Assembly (NCBI GenBank): GCA_027068615.1
Contig: JAMOQV010000258.1
Location: 1 to 14,881 of the forward strand
DNA length: 14,881 nt
Reading direction: 5' to 3'
Origin: Helicobacteraceae bacterium
GTDB lineage: Bacteria; Campylobacterota; Campylobacteria; Campylobacterales; Sulfurimonadaceae
In this document: positions 1-6,821 of the stretch, in pieces
Position numbering within the stretch: the stretch's first letter is position 1
How the letters are laid out: each line of letters begins with the position of its first letter
Position numbers and translations under genes: made by a program
Notes under the pieces: model-generated
What the model saw: the letters and a program-made list of their open reading frames with translations, nothing else
What the model was told of the DNA's origin: nothing
Database searches by the model: none

Positions 1-261
1 AGTATAGCTGAATCAGCTCAAAAAGCACTTGATAGAATCCGTTCAGACTTAGGTTCTGTTCAAAACCAACTTACTTCTACAGTTGATAATATCTCTGTAA
101 CACAAGTAAATGTTGCAGCTGCTGAATCAAACATCCGTGATGTTGACTTTGCTGCTGAGAGTGCTACATTTAATAAACACAACCTTTTAGCTCAGTCTGG
201 TAGTTATGCTATGAGTCAAGCTAACTCTGTTCAACAAAATGTTATGAGATTATTACAATAA
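1..261 (+). CDS. flagellin, C-terminal part (5' end outside window)
   Basis: Frame 1 is open from the first base to TAA at 259-261 and gives 86 residues. It is the conserved C-terminal D1/D0 helical region of bacterial flagellin, the filament subunit exported by the flagellar type III system. Diagnostic stretches are the helix with ALDRIRSDLGSVQNQL, the motif NIRDVDFAAESA, and the terminal QANSVQQNVMRLLQ, which is the usual flagellin ending that packs into the filament core. The N-terminus and variable domain lie upstream of the window. Codons are cleaner and more GC-balanced than in the following genes, as expected for a highly expressed gene. A hairpin follows 10 bases after the stop. Which flagellin paralogue (FlaA or FlaB type) it is cannot be told from this part. 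Confidence 0.95.
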   Translation, partial: SIAESAQKALDRIRSDLGSVQNQLTSTVDNISVTQVNVAAAESNIRDVDFAAESATFNKHNLLAQSGSYAMSQANSVQQNVMRLLQ

Positions 262-271
262 TCTTATTTCA

Positions 272-296
272 ATCAAAGACCTTTTTGGTCTTTGAT
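272..296 (+). terminator. hairpin after flagellin, probable terminator
   Basis: ATCAAAGACC (272-281) and GGTCTTTGAT (287-296) form a perfect 10-bp stem with a TTTTT loop, 10 bases after the flagellin stop. The position suits transcription termination of a strongly expressed flagellin mRNA. The bases after the stem (GCCTTCTAATC) form only a poor U tract, so termination may be leaky, or the hairpin may mainly protect the 3' end. It lies only 13 bases before the preferred cobQ start. Confidence 0.65.
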
Positions 297-309
297 GCCT
301 TCTAATCTA

Positions 310-1695
310 ATGAATTCACTAAGTATATTTGGAACAAGTAGCGATGCAGGTAAATCAACTCTGTCTTTTGCTATAACATATCTTCTACATCATCGTGGCA
401 TCAAAGTAACCCCATTTAAAGCTCAAAATGTTTCAAATAACTCTCAAGTTACAGATATAGGTGGTGAGATAGCCATACCACAACACTTTACATCTGAGTC
501 AATCGGACTTAAAACAACACCTTTTATAAACCCTATACTTTTAAAATCAGGTGGTAAGAAAAAATCACATATCATACTAAATGGAAAAAGCATCTCAAAT
601 ACTGATGTTTGGAGTTATTATAGAGATATAAACAAACTAAAACCTGTTGTTAAAAAAGCCTTTAAAAAACTTCTCAAAGAGTATGAATGTATTGTTGCTG
701 AGGGTGCTGGAAGTCCTGTAGAGTTGAACTTGATGGATAAAGATTTATCAAACATATATATAGCAGATAAATTTAATACAAAAATAATCTTAGTAGCAGA
801 TATACAAAGAGGTGGTGTTTTTGCTTCTATCTATGGTGTATATAATCTACTTCCGAAAAAACTTCGTAAAAATATAATAGGTGTCATCATAAATAAGTTT
901 CAAGGCGATATGCAACTTTTTGATAATGGTGTTAAGATTATAGAGAACAAGTTTGGTATAAAAGTTTTGGGTGTAGTACCTTTTAAACCATTTAATTTAG
1001 GTTTTGAAGATAGTGCATCTTTGATGGGTTATACTCAAGATACTACAAAAGCTATCATTAAAGTTGGAGTTATAAAACTTCCACATATAAGTAATTTTAC
1101 AGATTTTGAACCACTTGTTGTAGATAAGGAGATAGAACTTAGTTTTATATCTTCACCATTAGAAGCATCTAGCTGTGATATGTTAATTTTACCAGGTAGT
1201 AAGCTTGTTATAGAGGATTTAGCTTGGCTTAGACAAAGAGGTTTTGAAAAAATACTTCAAGATAAATCTAAAACTATAGTAGCTATCTGTGGTGGTTATG
1301 AGATGATGTTTGAAAGACTTATAGATGATAATCATATAGAATCAAACCAAACTCTAACAAAAGGTTTTGCAAGATTTAAAGGTGATGTAGTTTTTAAAAA
1401 AGAGAAGATAGTACAAAAAGGTACTTATAGAGTTTTTAGATGCATAGTTGATGGTTATGAGATACACAACGGAGTTACAAAAAAAAGATGCAAACAAAAA
1501 GAAAATCTTTACGGTACTTTTATCCATGGTCTTTTTGATAATGATGAGTTTAGATATAGACTCTTTTTTAATATAAATAAAAATTACAAAGGGTATAACT
1601 TTAAAAAGTATAAAGAAAAAGCTATAAAAAAGTTTGCATCCCATATAGATAAACATATAGATATGGATCTTATAGAAAAAAGATTAAATGACTAA
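310..1695 (+). CDS. cobQ: cobyric acid synthase (cobyrinate a,c-diamide amidating)
   Basis: CobQ/CbiP carries out the ATP- and glutamine-dependent amidations at the b, d, e and g carboxylates of adenosyl-cobyrinate a,c-diamide, giving cobyric acid in the cytoplasm. The N-terminal domain is a dethiobiotin-synthetase-like P-loop fold (IFGTSSDAGKSTL, residues 6-18; EGAGSPVE near 132-139). The C-terminal domain is a class I glutamine amidotransferase with nucleophile Cys327 in AICGGYEMM and catalytic His406 in YGTFIHGLF; GYEIHNG near 382-388 is also typical. Length is 461 residues from ATG 310, slightly short for the family (about 480-500). I chose ATG 310 because homologues start just before the (L)SIFGTSSDAGKS segment. 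TTG 292 and ATG 295 are in frame but lie in the flagellin hairpin. No clear Shine-Dalgarno is visible for any of them. It overlaps cbiB by 8 bases. Confidence 0.93.
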   Translation: MNSLSIFGTSSDAGKSTLSFAITYLLHHRGIKVTPFKAQNVSNNSQVTDIGGEIAIPQHFTSESIGLKTTPFINPILLKSGGKKKSHIILNGKSISNTDVWSYYRDINKLKPVVKKAFKKLLKEYECIVAEGAGSPVELNLMDKDLSNIYIADKFNTKIILVADIQRGGVFASIYGVYNLLPKKLRKNIIGVIINKFQGDMQLFDNGVKIIENKFGIKVLGVVPFKPFNLGFEDSASLMGYTQDTTKAIIKVGVIKLPHISNFTDFEPLVVDKEIELSFISSPLEASSCDMLILPGSKLVIEDLAWLRQRGFEKILQDKSKTIVAICGGYEMMFERLIDDNHIESNQTLTKGFARFKGDVVFKKEKIVQKGTYRVFRCIVDGYEIHNGVTKKRCKQKENLYGTFIHGLFDNDEFRYRLFFNINKNYKGYNFKKYKEKAIKKFASHIDKHIDMDLIEKRLND

Positions 1696-2584
1696 TATTA
1701 CCATAGCTCTTTTAGCATATATCATAGATAAAATTTTTGGTGAATTTAGTTTTATAAAACATCCAGTTATCATTATAGGTGATGTTATAACTTTTTTTGA
1801 AAAAAGATTTTATAAAGACAGCATTTTTCGTGGGGTTTTACTTCTTGGTTTTGTTTTAAGTGTAGTTGGTTTTTGTATTTTTTCTTTAGAATACTTTTTG
1901 CAAAAATTACCAACTAGTTTATATATCATCATATCATCCATCATAGCATCGATGTTTTTAGCACATAAAATGCTCCACGATGCTGTAAGAGGTGTACTAG
2001 AAGCAGATGATAAAAAAGAGGCTATATCTATGCTTGTTTCTCGTGATACTTCTAACTTAAGTGATAGTGATATATATAAAGCTTCTATAGAAACTTATGC
2101 AGAAAATCTTAGCGATGGAGTGATCGCTCCACTTTTTTATCTTCTATTTTTTGGACTTTATGGCATCATCTTATACAAAGCTGTAAATACTCTTGATTCT
2201 ATGGTTGGATATAAAAATGATAGATATGAAAAGTTTGGAAAAGCATCTGCAAAACTTGATGATATCTTAAACTTTATACCATCAAGAATTACAGCTGTTT
2301 TGATTATGCTAATAAATCTTAAAAAAGATATATTTTCTTTTTATCCTATGGGGAAAAAACACGAAAGTCCAAATGCAGGACATCCAATAACAGCTATGGC
2401 TTTATCACTAGATATAAAATTAGGTGGAGATACAAGCTATTTTGGAAAAGTAAAGAAAAAACCTTTTTTTGGCTCTAGTAGAGAGATTATAAAAAAAGAT
2501 GATGTTATAAAAGCATTGTCTATAAAAAATATTATTGATACACTAATTATTTTTGTATTGATTATTTTTTTTATTATTACCTAA
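1688..2584 (+). CDS. cbiB: adenosylcobinamide-phosphate synthase CbiB/CobD
   Basis: This integral membrane enzyme attaches (R)-1-amino-2-propanol or its O-phosphate to adenosylcobyric acid, forming the cobinamide(-phosphate) arm. Family signatures are all visible: KHPVIIIGD (24-32), the cytoplasmic YAENLSDGVIAPLFY block (137-151), NTLDSMVGYKNDRYEKFGKASAKLDD (167-192) and SPNAGHPITAMA (227-238). Hydrophobic stretches near 45-70, 76-95, 144-165, 200-212 and 280-298 are probable membrane segments. The length of 298 residues is normal. ATG 1688 overlaps the cobQ stop (1693-1695) by 8 bases, pointing to translational coupling in one transcript; cobQ and cbiB act on successive pathway intermediates. 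The product is named CobD in the aerobic-pathway nomenclature, which should not be confused with the Salmonella CobD decarboxylase. Confidence 0.95.
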   Translation: MTNITIALLAYIIDKIFGEFSFIKHPVIIIGDVITFFEKRFYKDSIFRGVLLLGFVLSVVGFCIFSLEYFLQKLPTSLYIIISSIIASMFLAHKMLHDAVRGVLEADDKKEAISMLVSRDTSNLSDSDIYKASIETYAENLSDGVIAPLFYLLFFGLYGIILYKAVNTLDSMVGYKNDRYEKFGKASAKLDDILNFIPSRITAVLIMLINLKKDIFSFYPMGKKHESPNAGHPITAMALSLDIKLGGDTSYFGKVKKKPFFGSSREIIKKDDVIKALSIKNIIDTLIIFVLIIFFIIT

Positions 2585-2615
2585 ACATAAGCAAACTTAT
2601 TATACACTCTCTCTT

Positions 2616-3428
2616 ATGAATAAAAATAGTGTAGTTGCCAAAAAACAATTTGGACAAAATTTTTTAAAAGATGAGAGTGTACTACACAAAATCATCCAAG
2701 CGATGCCCAACAACGATAACAAAATCGTAGAAATTGGCCCTGGCTTAGGTGATTTAACTAAATTTTTAGTAGATGTCAAAAGTGTAGAAGCTTTTGAGGT
2801 TGATACCGATTTATGTAAAATATTACAAAGTACATTTAAAAAAGAGATTGACACCGAGAGACTCCATATAAATTGTGGGGATGTTTTAGAATCTTGGGAG
2901 AGTAGCCTAATAGATGAACCTTATGATTTGGTAGCAAATTTACCATATTATATAGCGACAAATATCATCTTAAAAGCACTCGCTGATCCTATGTGTAAAA
3001 ATATACTTGTAATGACTCAGCTTGAAGTTGCAGAAAAATTTTGTGCAACTGTGGGTGAAAAAGTGTTTGGTTCTTTGGGTATTATAACTCAAAGTATAGC
3101 AACTTCTCGTATCGTTGTAAAAGTTCCACCAACTGCATTTGATCCACAACCAAAAGTTGACTCAGCTGTATTTTTGATACAAAAAACTAAAGATAGAAGT
3201 GATGAGAATTTTGAGGGATTGCTTAGAGTTGCATTTAAGCAACCCAGAAAAACTCTTATGAAAAATCTATCTCAAGTTTATGATAAAAAAATATTGCAAG
3301 AGATATTTGAAAAATTAGATTTTACATTAACCGTGCGTCCTCATCAAGTAAGCACATCAGACTATCACCAAATTTATAACATATTAAAAGGAAATTTGGA
3401 TGGCAGAAGAAACAACACAGGGAACTAA
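2616..3428 (+). CDS. rsmA: 16S rRNA (adenine1518-N6/adenine1519-N6)-dimethyltransferase
   Basis: RsmA (KsgA) uses S-adenosylmethionine to dimethylate two adjacent adenines in the 3' hairpin of 16S rRNA, a late 30S maturation and checkpoint step. Visible signatures are KKQFGQNFLKDESVL (9-23), the SAM-binding VEIGPGLGDLTKFL (38-51), and motif IV NLPYYIATNII near 109-119. The C-terminal RPHQVSTSDYHQIYNIL matches the small helical domain. Its 270 residues are normal. It starts 31 bases after cbiB; TTATTATAC just upstream could be a promoter -10, but no Shine-Dalgarno is apparent, so separate expression is unproven. Its last 29 bases overlap the start of rnj. From memory, rsmA next to RNase J is also seen in Helicobacter pylori (HP1431/HP1430), which supports both calls. 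Confidence 0.95.
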   Translation: MNKNSVVAKKQFGQNFLKDESVLHKIIQAMPNNDNKIVEIGPGLGDLTKFLVDVKSVEAFEVDTDLCKILQSTFKKEIDTERLHINCGDVLESWESSLIDEPYDLVANLPYYIATNIILKALADPMCKNILVMTQLEVAEKFCATVGEKVFGSLGIITQSIATSRIVVKVPPTAFDPQPKVDSAVFLIQKTKDRSDENFEGLLRVAFKQPRKTLMKNLSQVYDKKILQEIFEKLDFTLTVRPHQVSTSDYHQIYNILKGNLDGRRNNTGN

Positions 3429-5280
3429 TACAAACCCTAACCAAAACCGTAACAAACCAAATAAAAATAACCAAAACAGACAAAAACCAAGCAATAACAA
3501 AAATAAAAACAAATATAAAAAACAACCAACATCAGTAGATGCAACTCTAAAAGAGTTTGTAGTTAAAAATCAAGAAGCACATAAACAAAGATTAAACCCA
3601 CACTATAAACTAGACTTAAATTCTCGTGCAAAAATCCGTGTAACTCCACTAGGAGGTCTTGGCGAAATTGGTGGAAATATTGCAGTTTTTGAAACTCAAA
3701 ATGAAGCTATACTTGTAGATGTTGGTATGAGTTTTCCAGATGAAGATATGCATGGTGTAGATATACTTGTACCTGATTTTTCATATATAAGAGAGATAAG
3801 AAAAAAGATAGTAGCAGTTATAATAACTCATGCTCACGAAGACCATATAGGTGCTATGCCATATCTTTTTAAAGAGATGCAATTTCCTATATATGCAACA
3901 CCACTTCCACTTGCTATGATAGGAAACAAGTTTGATGAGCATCACTTAAAAGACCATAGAAAGTATTTTAATCCAGTTGAGAAAAGAAAAGTATATAAAA
4001 TCGGAAACGATTTTGAGATAGAGTGGATGCATATGACTCACTCAATCTTAGACTCTTCATCTTTAGCAATCACTACCGATGCTGGAACTATTATCCATAC
4101 AGGAGATTTTAAGATAGACCATACCCCTGTTGATGGATATACTGCTGATTTACATAGACTTGCTTACTATGGAGATAAAGGTGTTTTATGTTTGCTTAGT
4201 GACTCAACTAATTCGCATAACCCTGTACCAACTCCATCTGAGCTGAGTGTTGCACCAGCTCTTGATAGAGTATTTTCTAAAGCAGATGGTAGAATTATAC
4301 TTTCAACTTTTAGCTCAAATATCCACCGTGTTTATCAAGCTATACAATATGGTATCAAGTATAATCGTAAAGTTTGTGTTATAGGTCGCTCAATGGAAAG
4401 AAATATAGAGATAGCTATGGCTTATGACTATATAAGATTTCCTAAAAATATCTTTATAGATGCAGATGAAGTTGCTCGTATGAATGATAAAGAGGTGCTT
4501 ATAGTTACAACTGGTTCACAAGGTGAAGCAAATTCGGCACTTTTTAGAATGAGTATAGGTGAGCATAGACATATAAAAATCAAACCAACTGACCTTATAG
4601 TTCTTTCATCTCGTGCAATCCCAGGTAATGAGGGAAGCATCTCAAATATGATGAACCACCTACAAAAAGCTGGTGCAAAAATGTGTATGGATAAAGATAT
4701 ACATGTTTCAGGTCATGCATCTATTGAAGAACAAAAACTTATGCTTAGACTTTGTAATCCTAAGTTTTTCTTACCAGTTCACGGTGAGTATAACCATGTT
4801 GTAAAACATAAAGAGACTGGTATGATGTGTGGTATCCCTGAGAGAAACATACTTATAATGACAGATGGTGAACAGATAGAAATCGCACCAAAATTTATGA
4901 GAAAAGTAAAAACTGTTAAAACTGGTAAAACTTACATAGATAATCAAAACAATTATCAGATAGAAGATGACATCATCTTAGACCGTCAAAAACTTGCATC
5001 TGATGGTATAGTTATGATGGTAATTGAGATAGACTCTGATAACACAAAAATGACTGCAAAACCAAGAGTTACAACATTTGGTATAGTACCAGATAGAAGA
5101 GATAAAGCTTTTGCAAAAGAGATGGAAGATGTAATAGAGCATTACCTACTTCATGTAAAAAAAGCACTTCTTGAAAATACAAGAGCATTGGAAAATGACC
5201 TTCGTCAAGTTGTTAGAAAACACATATATAGAAGAATGAAAAAGTATCCACTTATCGTTCCACATATATTAGTTTCTTAA
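3400..5280 (+). CDS. rnj: ribonuclease J
   Basis: RNase J is a metallo-beta-lactamase/beta-CASP ribonuclease with 5'-3' exonuclease and endonuclease activity, central to mRNA decay in Campylobacterota, which lack RNase E. Metal ligands are visible: THAHEDH (H144, H146, D148, H149), H214 in MTHS, D236 in HTGDF and H461 in PVHGEY; beta-CASP motifs include LLSDSTNS (265-272), STFSSNIHRV, TTGSQGE and VSGHAS (H439). The core starts near residue 78. Before it lies an extension made largely of Asn, Lys and Gln (about 8-45), low-complexity and probably disordered, comparable with the longer N-terminal extension of H. pylori RNase J. ATG 3400 has an AAGGAA Shine-Dalgarno at 3388-3393 and lies inside rsmA, with a 29-base overlap. 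The C-terminal domain follows beta-CASP. Total length is 626 residues. Confidence 0.95.
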   Translation: MAEETTQGTNTNPNQNRNKPNKNNQNRQKPSNNKNKNKYKKQPTSVDATLKEFVVKNQEAHKQRLNPHYKLDLNSRAKIRVTPLGGLGEIGGNIAVFETQNEAILVDVGMSFPDEDMHGVDILVPDFSYIREIRKKIVAVIITHAHEDHIGAMPYLFKEMQFPIYATPLPLAMIGNKFDEHHLKDHRKYFNPVEKRKVYKIGNDFEIEWMHMTHSILDSSSLAITTDAGTIIHTGDFKIDHTPVDGYTADLHRLAYYGDKGVLCLLSDSTNSHNPVPTPSELSVAPALDRVFSKADGRIILSTFSSNIHRVYQAIQYGIKYNRKVCVIGRSMERNIEIAMAYDYIRFPKNIFIDADEVARMNDKEVLIVTTGSQGEANSALFRMSIGEHRHIKIKPTDLIVLSSRAIPGNEGSISNMMNHLQKAGAKMCMDKDIHVSGHASIEEQKLMLRLCNPKFFLPVHGEYNHVVKHKETGMMCGIPERNILIMTDGEQIEIAPKFMRKVKTVKTGKTYIDNQNNYQIEDDIILDRQKLASDGIVMMVIEIDSDNTKMTAKPRVTTFGIVPDRRDKAFAKEMEDVIEHYLLHVKKALLENTRALENDLRQVVRKHIYRRMKKYPLIVPHILVS

Positions 5281-5290
5281 GAGGACATAA

Positions 5291-5333
5291 ATAATTTCAT
5301 AGGTTTTATGATAAAATAAACCTATGAAATTAT
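5291..5333 (+). promoter_or_regulatory. 16-bp perfect inverted repeat covering the rqcH start codon
   Basis: ATAATTTCATAGGTTT (5291-5306) is exactly complementary to AAACCTATGAAATTAT (5318-5333), separated by an 11-base loop. The ATG of the next gene (5324-5326) lies in the 3' arm, so in mRNA it would be base-paired. There is no U tract after the stem on either strand, so it does not look like an intrinsic terminator. The loop itself contains ATG ATA AAA TAA (5308-5319), a three-codon ORF ending 4 bases before the real start. A GAGGA at 5281-5285 is unpaired 5' of the stem. Translational control or an mRNA-stability role is inferred. Confidence 0.6.
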
Positions 5334-6652
5334 CCCACTTAAAACAAATAACAACTTACTTAAAAAACTTTAAAAAAATCTCAGCTATACATAGAGTTTC
5401 AGACACTATTATAAAAGTAGTATTTGATAAAAATGATGATATATACTTTCAGATGCAACGCTCAAACTCTAGTATCTTTAAATGTAGTTCATACTCCCGT
5501 TCTAAGGTTTATAATGCCCCTTTTGATGTTGTACTAGCAAAAAGGTTTAATCGCTCAAATATACTAGATATAGAGATTATAAATGATGATAAAATACTAA
5601 GGATTAAAACATCAATATCATCTGCCTATAAACAAGAGATAACATATCTACAATTTGAATTTACTGGTAAATACACAAATGTCATCATACTAGATGAAAA
5701 TAACATTGTTTTAGAAGCCTTAAGACATATAGATATATTTTCATCATTTCGTGAAGTTAGAGTTGGTCAAAAACTACTAGATGTGCCATCTGCTCCATTT
5801 AAAGCAAAAGAGTATCCACTAGATGATGTAGAAGAGTTTTTATACTCTGTTTATGAAAAAGAAACAAAACAAAAACTAGACTCGCTAAAAAAACAAAAAA
5901 TTGCATTTTTAACAAAAAAATTAAACAAACTAGAAAAAAGCTATAACTCCCTTGCTAGTATAGAAAAACTAAAAGAGGATATAGAGATATACAACCATTA
6001 TGGTAACCTTGTTTTATCTAACTTACACAATATAAAACCTTATCAAAAGAGTATAAAAGTATATGATTATGATGGAAAAGAGATAGAGATAAAACTTGAT
6101 AAATTATATTCAAATGCATCAGATATATCAAATAACTTTTTTACAAAAAGTAAAAAAGCAAAACAAAAACTACAAAATCTTCACATTGAGATAGATTCTT
6201 TAAAATCAAAGATAAACCATATAAAACACTTTTTACAGATAGTAAAAGATGCTAAAGATATATCTAAGATAATGTTACTTTTTCCAAAAAAACTCAAAGA
6301 TAAAAAGATAAAAGAGAGTGACTCAATAGAAACTTTTTATATAGAGGGTTATAAGGTTCAACTAGGTAAAAATGAAAAAGGTAATATTGAAGTTTTAAAA
6401 AATGCAAAAGCAAGAGATATCTGGATACATATGAAAGATAGACCATCAGCTCACGCAACAATAACAACAGATAAACAAAATGTACCTATGCATATCATAG
6501 AGAGTGCTGGTAGAATTTGTGTCGAATTTACAATGTTTACAAAAGATAGATATCTTGTTGATTATACACCTAGAAGGGAAGTCACCATACAAGATGGAGC
6601 GAATGTACTATATAACAAATATAAAACTATAGAGATTGACACTCGTGAGTAG
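5324..6652 (+). CDS. rqcH: NFACT-family ribosome quality-control protein, RqcH-like
   Basis: NFACT proteins (RqcH/Rqc2; often annotated as fibronectin-binding protein) bind 50S subunits carrying stalled peptidyl-tRNA and in bacteria recruit tRNA-Ala for C-terminal alanine tailing. The 442 residues show NFACT-N (about 1-160, with FTGKYTNVIILDE and the FREVRVGQ block), a coiled-coil middle rich in Lys/Leu/Glu (about 175-310, including IEIYNHYGNLVLSNLHNIKPY), and NFACT-R (about 343-435) with GKNEKGN, DIWIHMKDRPSAHATI and VDYT. Bacillus RqcH is about 570 residues, so this is a short form; from memory the Helicobacter homologue has a similar length. Where Bacillus has the Asp97-Arg98 pair needed for tailing, my hand alignment gives Asp89-Lys90. 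The start is ATG 5324, which lies in a hairpin and has no usual Shine-Dalgarno. Codon use is very AT-rich. Confidence 0.85.
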   Translation: MKLSHLKQITTYLKNFKKISAIHRVSDTIIKVVFDKNDDIYFQMQRSNSSIFKCSSYSRSKVYNAPFDVVLAKRFNRSNILDIEIINDDKILRIKTSISSAYKQEITYLQFEFTGKYTNVIILDENNIVLEALRHIDIFSSFREVRVGQKLLDVPSAPFKAKEYPLDDVEEFLYSVYEKETKQKLDSLKKQKIAFLTKKLNKLEKSYNSLASIEKLKEDIEIYNHYGNLVLSNLHNIKPYQKSIKVYDYDGKEIEIKLDKLYSNASDISNNFFTKSKKAKQKLQNLHIEIDSLKSKINHIKHFLQIVKDAKDISKIMLLFPKKLKDKKIKESDSIETFYIEGYKVQLGKNEKGNIEVLKNAKARDIWIHMKDRPSAHATITTDKQNVPMHIIESAGRICVEFTMFTKDRYLVDYTPRREVTIQDGANVLYNKYKTIEIDTRE

Positions 6653-6698
6653 ATAAGTAACCTAAGTTTAACAACAAAATACCCAAAGAGAGTAAATG

Positions 6699-6821
6699 CT
6701 ATTTATCTGCATTTGACGAAGCTCTATGTAGTGGGTGTTGATAATGAGCAGGATTCATCGCTTTATAAGCTAATCCACCAACAACTGCTAAACCTATCAA
6801 TATATATATCGCTATTTTCAT
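6699..6821 (-). CDS. small single-span membrane protein, 40 aa, unknown function
   Basis: This short gene reads leftward from ATG (6821-6819) to TAG (6701-6699). The product begins MKIAIYILIGLAVVGGLAYK, one probable transmembrane or uncleaved signal segment at residues 2-19, followed by a hydrophilic tail with three histidines (H26, H29, H32) and the ending ASSNADK. Support for expression is good: a strong AAGGAG Shine-Dalgarno lies 9 bases upstream, inside the 3' end of aroC, and the start shares an ATGA overlap with the aroC stop, the usual sign of translational coupling. It is probably the last gene of the operon 10621-6699. I do not recognise a family. A single-pass membrane peptide associated with a membrane complex is possible, but nothing in the sequence shows which one. 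The 46 bases between it and the convergent rqcH stop contain no clear terminator. Confidence 0.7.
   Translation of the reverse strand: MKIAIYILIGLAVVGGLAYKAMNPAHYQHPLHRASSNADK

Noticed and set aside
292..309. TTG 292 or ATG 295 as the cobQ start
   Set aside because: Both lie in the 3' arm of the flagellin hairpin without a ribosome site, and CobQ homologues begin at the residues encoded from ATG 310. ATG 295 cannot be fully excluded.
1354..1656. Minus-strand open frame of 100 codons within cobQ
   Set aside because: It lies wholly antisense to a well-supported gene, has a low-complexity Phe/Ile-rich product typical of reversed AT-rich coding DNA, and shows no ribosome site.
2600..2854. Minus-strand open frame antisense to rsmA
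   Set aside because: It opposes conserved RsmA motifs, and the predicted product matches nothing; a shadow frame.
5291..5333. Reading the long hairpin as the intrinsic terminator of rnj
   Set aside because: No T run follows the stem in either direction, and the 3' arm contains the next gene's start codon; a regulatory structure fits better.
6653..6698. Bidirectional terminator between rqcH and the smORF
   Set aside because: Only short imperfect complementarities (for example AAATGC with GCATTT, inside the smORF end) were found, without a U tract.
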